The notes under the pieces are model-generated. The model was not told the origin of the DNA. It saw only the letters and a list, made by a program, of their open reading frames with translations, and made no database searches. Below are positions 58,129 through 64,000 of a stretch of DNA of 64,000 nucleotides, piece by piece; the stretch's first letter is position 1; each line of letters begins with the position of its first letter. The position numbers and the translations under genes are program-made. Origin of the DNA: HIMB114 sp052048155 (GTDB taxonomy: Bacteria; Pseudomonadota; Alphaproteobacteria; Pelagibacterales; Pelagibacteraceae); assembly GCF_052048155.1 (NCBI RefSeq), contig NZ_JBNAIK010000003.1, positions 62,001-126,000 on the forward strand, given 5' to 3'.

Positions 58129-58545
58129 CTATAAATTTAAATTCCTTTTGATAATTTTTGTTTTGATAGGCAGTTTAGAAGCTGCTCTATCAAAAGATTC
58201 TTTTGCTACCGTATCACTAACTCCATCTATTTCGAAAATTACTCGACCAGGTTTTACTCTATATACCCAAAATTCGGGTGAACCTTTTCCTTTACCCATC
58301 CTAACTTCTATTGGTTTTTTTGAAACAGGAATATTAGGAAAAATTCTCAACCAAACACGTCCTTTTCTTTGCATGTGTCTTGTTAAAGCAACTCTGGCTG
58401 CCTCTATTTGTCTAGAAGTTACTCTTTCAGGTTCTAGAGCCTGTAGGCCATGTGACCCGAAATTCAAAGCTGCACCTCTTGTAGCTTTTCCTTTAATTCT
58501 ACCTTTGTGTGCTTTTCTAAATTTTGTTCTTGATGGTTGTAACAT
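58129..58545 (-). CDS. rplP: 50S ribosomal protein L16
   Basis: Protein at the A-site tRNA elbow of the large subunit. MLQPSRTKFRKAHKGRIKGK, LNFGSHGLQALEPERVTSRQ, RVWLRIFPNIPVSKKPIEVR and MGKGKGSPEFWVYRVKPGRV are diagnostic. Length 138 is standard. It shares one base with rpsC. Confidence 0.98.
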   Translation of the reverse strand: MLQPSRTKFRKAHKGRIKGKATRGAALNFGSHGLQALEPERVTSRQIEAARVALTRHMQRKGRVWLRIFPNIPVSKKPIEVRMGKGKGSPEFWVYRVKPGRVIFEIDGVSDTVAKESFDRAASKLPIKTKIIKRNLNL

Positions 58546-59222
58546 TAATTAGCTTCCTCTTTTTTTTCAGCTTCAATTTTCTTTTGTAAATCTTTTTGGA
58601 AAACAACACCTTTGTATATCCAAACTTTTACACCTATAATTCCATAAGTAGTAGAAGCTTCAGCTTCGGCATAATCTACGTCTGCTCTTAATGTGTGAAG
58701 TGGTATACTACCTTCTCTTAACCATTCAGTTCTTGCGATTTCATTTCCACCTAAACGACCACTTACAGTAACTTTAATTCCTTTTGCCCCAAGTCTTAAA
58801 GATGAAGACATAGCTCTTTTCATTGCTTTTCTATATGCAACTCTTTTTTCTAATTGTTGAGCAATGTTTTCAGCAACTAAGTATGAATCAAGTTCAGGTT
58901 TTCTAATTTCTTTAATATTTACACTTACTTCATCATTAGTAATTTTTGATATATTATTTTTTATCTTTTCAATATCAGAGCCTTTTTTTCCAATTACAAA
59001 ACCTGGTCTTGATGTATAGATTGTTACAACACATTTTTTTGAAGGTCTTTCTATTAAAATTTTAGAAACACCAGAGTTTTTAATTGTTTTATTAATGTAT
59101 TTTCTGATTTTAAAATCTTCTATTAAATACGTCCCATAATTTTGCTTTTTAGCAAACCACACAGAATCCCAAGTTCTGTTAATTTTTAACCTAATTCCAA
59201 TTGGATTAACTTTTTGTCCCAT
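58545..59222 (-). CDS. rpsC: 30S ribosomal protein S3
   Basis: Lines the mRNA entry tunnel and has helicase-related basic residues. The KH domain has ERPSKKCVVTIYTSRPGFVI and GKKGSDIEKIKNNI; the C-terminal domain has GIKVTVSGRLGGNEIARTEW and REGSIPLHTLRADVDYAEAE. The last 20 residues are Lys/Glu-rich. Length 225 is normal. rplV ends 2 nt upstream. Confidence 0.97.
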   Translation of the reverse strand: MGQKVNPIGIRLKINRTWDSVWFAKKQNYGTYLIEDFKIRKYINKTIKNSGVSKILIERPSKKCVVTIYTSRPGFVIGKKGSDIEKIKNNISKITNDEVSVNIKEIRKPELDSYLVAENIAQQLEKRVAYRKAMKRAMSSSLRLGAKGIKVTVSGRLGGNEIARTEWLREGSIPLHTLRADVDYAEAEASTTYGIIGVKVWIYKGVVFQKDLQKKIEAEKKEEAN

Positions 59223-59224
59223 AA

Positions 59225-59614
59225 TTAAGCTCTTTTTCCTTCAGTTTCTTTTTTTTCACTTACAATAATTGTTAGGTTAGAAAATGGTTTTTTAATTTCA
59301 CCAGCCCTTCCTCTAGCTCTAGGTCTATATCTCTTCATTACCATTCCTTTTCCAACATAAGCTTCTTTAATAAATAAATTATCAATATCTAATTGATTAT
59401 TATTTTCAGCATTTGCCACTGCTGATTTAATTGTTTTTGAAATTTCTTTAGAAACTCTTTTTTCTGAAAATTGTAAATTTCTTAAAGCGATATCAGCTTT
59501 TTTTCCTCTGATAGATCTTAAAATGTCATTAATTTTCCTAGGGCTTGATCTTAAATTTCTGTAGACCGCTTTTACAGTAGATAAGTCTTTTGTAGGCTTT
59601 ATGTTTTTAGGCAT
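59225..59614 (-). CDS. rplV: 50S ribosomal protein L22
   Basis: Its beta-hairpin loop lines the peptide exit tunnel. YRNLRSSPRKINDILRSIRG near the start and VGKGMVMKRYRPRARGRAGE in the loop, followed by IKKPFSNLTIIVSEKK, identify it. Length 129 includes an N-terminal 12-residue extension. It shares one base with rpsS. Confidence 0.97.
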   Translation of the reverse strand: MPKNIKPTKDLSTVKAVYRNLRSSPRKINDILRSIRGKKADIALRNLQFSEKRVSKEISKTIKSAVANAENNNQLDIDNLFIKEAYVGKGMVMKRYRPRARGRAGEIKKPFSNLTIIVSEKKETEGKRA

Positions 59615-59916
59615 TATTTAGCATCCTTTTTTGGTGCAGCAGCCGCGCCTGCTTTTTTATCAGCTGGAGTATGTCCTAAGAATTGTCTAGTAGGAGCAAA
59701 CTCCCCTAATTTATGACCAACCATTTCATCAGAAATAGTAATTGGGATAAACTTTTTTCCGTTATGTATTTCAAATTTTAAACCAACAAATTCAGGGACA
59801 ATAGTAGAACTACGTGACCATGTCTTGATTGGTCTTTTTAAAGCATCACCACCTTTATCTACTTTCTTTAATAGACTTGGGTGAACGAATGGTCCTTTCC
59901 AAACTGATCTAGCCAT
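59614..59916 (-). CDS. rpsS: 30S ribosomal protein S19
   Basis: Head protein near S13. MARSVWKGPFVHPSLLKKVD and WSRSSTIVPEFVGLKFEIHN, then GHKLGEFAPTRQFLGHTPAD, cover the family core. The last 14 residues (Lys/Ala-rich) are a small extension. rplB ends 3 nt upstream. Confidence 0.97.
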   Translation of the reverse strand: MARSVWKGPFVHPSLLKKVDKGGDALKRPIKTWSRSSTIVPEFVGLKFEIHNGKKFIPITISDEMVGHKLGEFAPTRQFLGHTPADKKAGAAAAPKKDAK

Positions 59917-59919
59917 AAA

Positions 59920-60750
59920 TTATCTTCTCTTTTTCTTTCTAGAAATAATAAATTGATCTGTTTTTTTATTATTTCTTGTTTTTAATCCTCTAGTTCCTTG
60001 TCCCCAAGGAGTGACTGGGTTTCTTCCACCTGATGTTTTACCTTCACCACCACCATGTGGGTGATCTACAGGGTTCATAACTACACCTCTTACAGTAGGT
60101 CTTTTACCTAACCATCTATTTCTTCCTGCTTTACCAATTTTTTTGTTTTTATTATCTACGTTAGAAACTTGCCCGATTGTCGCTTTACACTTTGATAAAA
60201 TTTTTCTTGTTTCACCGGATCCTAGTTTAATTAGAGTATAATCATCATCCTGACCCATAACTGTTGCCGAAGATCCTGCAGATCTTGCCAATATTCCACC
60301 CTTTCCAGGAGTTAATTCAATATTATGAACTGATGTGCCTGCTGGGATATTTTTTAACATCATTGAATTTCCTTTTTGAACCTCTGTTTTGTCACCAGAA
60401 ACTACTTTATCGCCAATTTTAAGTCCTTCGACACCTAAAACATAACTTAAAACTTTGTCTTGATATTCTATAAGCATTATATTTGCGCTTCTAAACGGGT
60501 CATATTCAAAACGTTTAACTTCAGCTGGAATATCATTCTTGGATCTTTTAAAATCAATTAAACGGTATCTTTTTTTATGACCCATCATTTTGTGTCTCGT
60601 TGTAATACGACCTTGGTTATTTCTTCCAACAGCTCTTTTTTTAAACTTTGTTAGACTTTTTTCAGGTTTTCCTTTCCACAAATCACTTCTATCAACCAAT
60701 ATTGTTGATCTTGTTGATTTTGTATAAGGTTTAAAACTTTTTAATGCCAT
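59920..60750 (-). CDS. rplB: 50S ribosomal protein L2
   Basis: One of the largest and most conserved subunit proteins, close to the peptidyl transferase centre. KSFKPYTKSTRSTILVDRSD opens it; GRITTRHKMMGHKKRYRLID and the catalytic-site region MNPVDHPHGGGEGKTSGGRN with its conserved histidine follow. Length 276 is normal. rplW ends 3 nt upstream. Confidence 0.98.
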   Translation of the reverse strand: MALKSFKPYTKSTRSTILVDRSDLWKGKPEKSLTKFKKRAVGRNNQGRITTRHKMMGHKKRYRLIDFKRSKNDIPAEVKRFEYDPFRSANIMLIEYQDKVLSYVLGVEGLKIGDKVVSGDKTEVQKGNSMMLKNIPAGTSVHNIELTPGKGGILARSAGSSATVMGQDDDYTLIKLGSGETRKILSKCKATIGQVSNVDNKNKKIGKAGRNRWLGKRPTVRGVVMNPVDHPHGGGEGKTSGGRNPVTPWGQGTRGLKTRNNKKTDQFIISRKKKRR

Positions 60751-60753
60751 TTA

Positions 60754-61050
60754 TTAAACTCCTGCTGTCATATCAATTGTCTGACCTTCTTTTAAAGTGA
60801 TAATTGCTTTCTTATATCCTGTTTTACTGCCAACTTTACCTCTTACCATTTTAACTCTTGGCTTTGATAAAATCGTATTCACTTTGATTACTTCTACTTT
60901 GTAAAGTTTCTCAATGCTTTTTTTAATTGAAGATTTATTTGCATCTTTCGCAACTTTAAAAGTTAATTTGTTTAATGCATTTAAATTTGTAGATTTCTCA
61001 GTAATGACTGGAGATAAAATAATATCAAATGCTGCGTTTTCGTTTTTCAT
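60754..61050 (-). CDS. rplW: 50S ribosomal protein L23
   Basis: Exit-tunnel protein that docks trigger factor and signal recognition particle. DIILSPVITEKSTNLNALNK, VAKDANKSSIKKSIEKLYKV and MVRGKVGSKTGYKKAIITLK are typical. Length 98 is normal. It shares one base with rplD. Confidence 0.97.
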   Translation of the reverse strand: MKNENAAFDIILSPVITEKSTNLNALNKLTFKVAKDANKSSIKKSIEKLYKVEVIKVNTILSKPRVKMVRGKVGSKTGYKKAIITLKEGQTIDMTAGV

Positions 61051-61679
61051 TATTTATTTAACCTTTCTTCAATTGCTTTAAAAGATTCTTTTGTGAAAAG
61101 AACTTTTTCATATTTAATTAAATCGTAAACATTCGTTCCCACATCTTCTAACTTTTTTGAGTTTGGAATGTTTTTAATACTTCTAACAAATTCTTTTGGA
61201 GCGTCTTTATGGTGAATAAATAGTGCACTTTTTGACTTAATATTTTTTAAAAAATCTTTAAAATTTTTAGTTTTTAAACCTGACATTTTTGGTTCATTAA
61301 ATATTGCAATTTGATCTGACTTCGCCTTTACCGATAAAGCATGGACTAATCCTAATTTTCTAACTTTTTTATTTAATTTTTTAACTGCGTAATTACCTCT
61401 ATGTCTTGGTCCGTGAGCAATACCACCGCCTACAAATATAGGCGCAGTAATATTACCATGTCTTGCACCACCCGATCCTTTTTGTTGTACTATTTTTTTT
61501 CTTGAACCTTTAACTTCACCTCTGCTCTTAGTATGACCAGTTTTTTTAAACATTCTATTTTGTTGCCAGTCAATCACTTGCTGAATAATATCTTTTCTTG
61601 GTTTAACTTTAAAAACTTTATCCGAAGCTTCTAAAGAACCAACATTTTTACCATCAATACTTATTTCATTAATTTTCAT
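61050..61679 (-). CDS. rplD: 50S ribosomal protein L4
   Basis: Tunnel-lining protein, in some bacteria an S10-operon regulator. The tunnel loop is marked by KTGHTKSRGEVKGSRKKIVQ, QKGSGGARHGNITAPIFVGG and GIAHGPRHRGNYAVKKLNKK. Length 209 is normal. It shares one base with rplC. Confidence 0.97.
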   Translation of the reverse strand: MKINEISIDGKNVGSLEASDKVFKVKPRKDIIQQVIDWQQNRMFKKTGHTKSRGEVKGSRKKIVQQKGSGGARHGNITAPIFVGGGIAHGPRHRGNYAVKKLNKKVRKLGLVHALSVKAKSDQIAIFNEPKMSGLKTKNFKDFLKNIKSKSALFIHHKDAPKEFVRSIKNIPNSKKLEDVGTNVYDLIKYEKVLFTKESFKAIEERLNK

Positions 61680-62461
61680 TACTTTTTCTCAGCCCCTTCA
61701 CCTTCACTTTTTTCAGTTGCGAGAGTTTCAGTTTTTTTATCTTTTTTCTTTTTATCTTTCTTTGTAGATTGCATTTCTGCTAATGAAGCTTTGTATTTTT
61801 CAACTCTTTCTTTAATTGACGATTTATTTTTATTCTTGATTGCCTCTTGAATTTCAACGTAACTATTTTTGCTTCCTGGAACTGCTCCTTTTAGATATAG
61901 TAAATTATTTTCTAAATCTGCCTCAACTACCTCTAAGCCTAACGTAGTTCTGTATTTAGCCCCCATGTGCCCAGCCATTTTTTTGCCTTTAAACACTTTA
62001 CCAGGATCTTGGCATTGACCAGTTGAGCCGTGTGCTCTATGAGAAATTGATACCCCGTGAGTTGCTCTCATACCGCCAAAGTTATGCCTTTTCATTGATC
62101 CAGCAAAACCTTTACCGATAGTTTTTGCTCTTACGTCTACATATTTTTTATCTTTTAAAACGTCTAAATTAATTTCAGTTCCTGGTTTTAACTCTTCAGT
62201 GTTTTCTAATCTAAATTCTTTAAGAATTTTTTTGGGCTCCTGTGATTTTTTTGCAAAAAAGCCTTTCATTTGTTTTGTAAGTTTTGAATTTTTTATATGT
62301 CCGTACCCAACTAGAACAGCTGAATAGCCTCTTTTTTCTTTATTAATTACATCAACAACTTTCGCTTTTTCAATTTTTAATACAGTCACTGGCAGAGACT
62401 CTCCATTTTCAAAGAATCTTTGTGTCATTCCTAATTTTTTTCCTACCAATCCAATAGCCAT
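61679..62461 (-). CDS. rplC: 50S ribosomal protein L3
   Basis: Early-assembly protein whose loop reaches the peptidyl transferase centre. MAIGLVGKKLGMTQRFFENG opens it; KRHNFGGMRATHGVSISHRA and HGSTGQCQDPGKVFKGKKMA are the central loop, with the modification-site glutamine. At 260 residues it is longer than the common 205-215 through a C-terminal Lys/Glu-rich tail from about 205. It follows rpsJ after 2 nt. Confidence 0.97.
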   Translation of the reverse strand: MAIGLVGKKLGMTQRFFENGESLPVTVLKIEKAKVVDVINKEKRGYSAVLVGYGHIKNSKLTKQMKGFFAKKSQEPKKILKEFRLENTEELKPGTEINLDVLKDKKYVDVRAKTIGKGFAGSMKRHNFGGMRATHGVSISHRAHGSTGQCQDPGKVFKGKKMAGHMGAKYRTTLGLEVVEADLENNLLYLKGAVPGSKNSYVEIQEAIKNKNKSSIKERVEKYKASLAEMQSTKKDKKKKDKKTETLATEKSEGEGAEKK

Positions 62462-62463
62462 AA

Positions 62464-62772
62464 CTAAATTTTAATCTCCACATCTACACCTGCTGCTAAA
62501 TCTAACTTCATTAAAGCTTCAATTGTAGCTGGTGTTGGTTCCATAATATCAATTAGTCTCTTATGAGTTCTTGTCTCAAATTGCTCTCTACTCTTCTTAT
62601 CAATATGAGGTGATCTCAATACAGTATAAATTTCTTTTTTTGTTGGAAGTGGAATAGGTCCTTTAATTTGAGCACCAGTTCTTTTAGCAGTATTTACAAT
62701 CTCTTCGGTTGATTGATCTAATATTTTGTGATCGTAAGCTTGTAGTCTAATTCTGATATGTTGTTGATCCAT
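62464..62772 (-). CDS. rpsJ: 30S ribosomal protein S10
   Basis: Head protein and NusE partner of transcription antitermination. IRIRLQAYDHKILDQSTEEI and GPIPLPTKKEIYTVLRSPHI, with KSREQFETRTHKRLIDIM, match the family. Length 102 is normal. fusA ends 6 nt upstream; tuf, which often separates them, is absent. Confidence 0.98.
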   Translation of the reverse strand: MDQQHIRIRLQAYDHKILDQSTEEIVNTAKRTGAQIKGPIPLPTKKEIYTVLRSPHIDKKSREQFETRTHKRLIDIMEPTPATIEALMKLDLAAGVDVEIKI

Positions 62773-62778
62773 TTGTTA

Positions 62779-64000
62779 TTATCCTGCCAGTTTCTTTGTT
62801 ACTTCGTCCTGAACATTTTGAGGAACTTTTTCATAATGAGAGAATTGCATAGTATATTGGGCTCTTCCTTGAGACATTGATCTTAAGTTGTTTACATAAC
62901 CAAACATATTAGCCAAAGGAACATTTGCATTAATCACTGTTGCATTTCCTCTTTTGTCGGTTGACCCAACTTGACCACGTCTACTATTTAAATCACCAAT
63001 AACATCACCCATGTAATCTTCTGGGGTTACTACTTCAACTTTCATAATTGGCTCTAAAAGCTTTAGACCGCCTTTTTGACATGCTTCTTTGAAACAAGCT
63101 CTTGAAGCTATTTCAAAAGCTAAGACACTAGAGTCAACATCATGGTGTAACCCATCAATAATTTGAACTTTATAATCAATAACAGGAAAGCCTGCTAAAA
63201 TTCCAGAGTCTGCCACACCTTCAATTCCTTTTTCAACACCAGGAATGAATTCTTTAGGTATCGCACCACCTTTAATTAAACTTTCAACTTCTCTACCCTT
63301 ACCTGGTTCTTGTGGTTCTACAATTAATTTTACTCTTGCAAACTGTCCTGAGCCACCAGACTGTTTTTTGTGTGTATAATCAACTTCAGCTGATCTTTCG
63401 ATTGTTTCTCTATAAGCAACTTGTGGTGCACCAATATTTGCATCTACTTTAAATTCTCTTTTCATTCTATCTACAATAATATCTAAATGAAGTTCGCCCA
63501 TACCTTTAATAATGGTTTGACCAGACTCAGTATCTGATGACACTCTGAAAGATGGATCTTCTTTTGCCAGTCTCTGTAAAGCTTCACCCATTTTTTCCTG
63601 GTCACCTTTTGTTTTTGGTTCAACAGCAATCTCAATAACTGGGTCAGGAAACTCCATTGGCTCTAAAACAATCGGATTGTTTTTAACACAAAGAGTATGT
63701 CCAGTAATTGTATGTTTCAAACCTGCTAAGGCAACAATATCTCCTGTGCTTGCTTCTTTAATATCTTCTCTATCGTTAGCATGCATCAATAGCATTCTTC
63801 CAATTCTCTCTTCTTTATCTGTAGATGAATTTAATACTCCAGTTCCAGAAACTAATTTTCCAGAGTAAATTCTAATAAATGTGATAGTTCCTACGAAAGG
63901 GTCATTGGCAACCTTGAATGCTAGCGCTGAAAAAGGTTCACTATCATCAAATTTTCTAACTAATTCCTCATCTGAACCAGGTTTAGTTCCTTTTATTTCA
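62779..64000 (-). CDS. fusA: Elongation factor G (partial, N-terminus beyond right edge)
   Basis: GTPase that moves tRNAs and mRNA through the ribosome after each peptide bond. The visible 407 codons cover domain II onward. Domain II has FSALAFKVANDPFVGTITFI and RIYSGKLVSGTGVLN; domain III has RLAKEDPSFRVSSDTESGQT and IKGMGELHLDIIVDRMKREF; domains IV-V have YKVQIIDGLHHDVDSSVLAF, EPIMKVEVVTPEDYMGDVIG and DLNSRRGQ. The frame runs unbroken to base 63999, so an apparent start at 63795 is only an internal methionine. The G domain is off the edge. Confidence 0.97.
   Translation of the reverse strand, partial: EIKGTKPGSDEELVRKFDDSEPFSALAFKVANDPFVGTITFIRIYSGKLVSGTGVLNSSTDKEERIGRMLLMHANDREDIKEASTGDIVALAGLKHTITGHTLCVKNNPIVLEPMEFPDPVIEIAVEPKTKGDQEKMGEALQRLAKEDPSFRVSSDTESGQTIIKGMGELHLDIIVDRMKREFKVDANIGAPQVAYRETIERSAEVDYTHKKQSGGSGQFARVKLIVEPQEPGKGREVESLIKGGAIPKEFIPGVEKGIEGVADSGILAGFPVIDYKVQIIDGLHHDVDSSVLAFEIASRACFKEACQKGGLKLLEPIMKVEVVTPEDYMGDVIGDLNSRRGQVGSTDKRGNATVINANVPLANMFGYVNNLRSMSQGRAQYTMQFSHYEKVPQNVQDEVTKKLAG

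Noticed and set aside
63795..64000. fusA starting at 63795 as a truncated gene
   Set aside because: The same frame continues without stop to the right edge and encodes EF-G domain II, so the gene is cut by the window and not broken.
1..64000. CRISPR arrays, insertion sequences, prophage genes, integrase/att sites, toxin-antitoxin pairs or restriction systems
   Set aside because: None seen: nearly all bases belong to recognisable core genes, no regularly spaced repeats occur, and the one tRNA has no adjacent integrase.

Overview
The window looks like a stretch of chromosome from a streamlined, very AT-rich marine alphaproteobacterium of the SAR11 clade (Pelagibacterales, 'Candidatus Pelagibacter'-like). 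This is inferred from several signs. Base composition is extremely AT-rich, with poly-A/T runs inside genes and many Lys, Asn, Ile and Phe codons. Intergenic space is almost absent: the longest gap, 28726-28852, is 127 nt, and no stretch over 300 nt lacks a gene. Start/stop overlaps of the ATGA and TAATG type are frequent. Gene orders are alphaproteobacterial: glyA-nrdR-ribD-ribE, rel-pyrE-pdxJ-acpS-lepB-rnc-era-recO-parC, an ALA-synthase heme route, and gatCAB. I did not run any database search.

Layout. 1-14583 (minus strand): riboflavin genes ribE (cut by the left edge) and ribD, then nrdR, glyA and rpiB; a small flavin reductase; then the block smpB-folK-rel-pyrE-pdxJ-acpS-lepB-rnc-era-recO-parC, with dapA upstream. 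14622-16910 (plus): a lytic transglycosylase. 16902-23708 (minus): a heme operon hemC-B-E-H-F-J followed by a DUF2784 gene, tRNA-Ser(GCU) and a membrane protein, with hemA (ALA synthase) divergent at 23795. 25068-28852: a small, possibly accessory set of pilin-like gene, katG and FTR1 iron permease, with Fur-like palindromes in front of the permease. 28853-34360 (minus): DUF2805, peroxiredoxin, trhO, an O-methyltransferase and gatBAC. 34398-40802 (plus): ruvX, pyrB, a dihydroorotase-like gene, plsY, topA and ridA. 40799-49536: clpA/clpS, ugd/galU, panC, mgtE, lipB, rluC and crcB. 49536-64000 (minus): a nearly complete S10-spc-alpha ribosomal superoperon running from fusA (cut by the right edge) through rpoA and rplQ.

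How the genes work together. The heme genes cover every step from glycine plus succinyl-CoA to protoheme. There is no free-standing hemD, but HemC carries a C-terminal extension of about 190 residues that could supply that activity. The heme product would feed KatG; the neighbouring FTR1 permease would bring in iron under a Fur-type switch. The ribosomal cluster lacks rpmD (L30), rpmJ (L36) and tuf at their usual places, and has a near-consensus sigma-70 promoter in the short gap before rpsM.

I found no CRISPR array, prophage, insertion sequence or clearly novel multi-gene system; most of the window is core genome. The points most worth a second look are the tRNA whose 5' end carries the stop codon of the preceding gene, the HemC extension, the two Fur-like palindromes, the overlapping trhO/O-methyltransferase pair, the perfect hairpin abutting the pilin start codon, and the shortened Rel protein.
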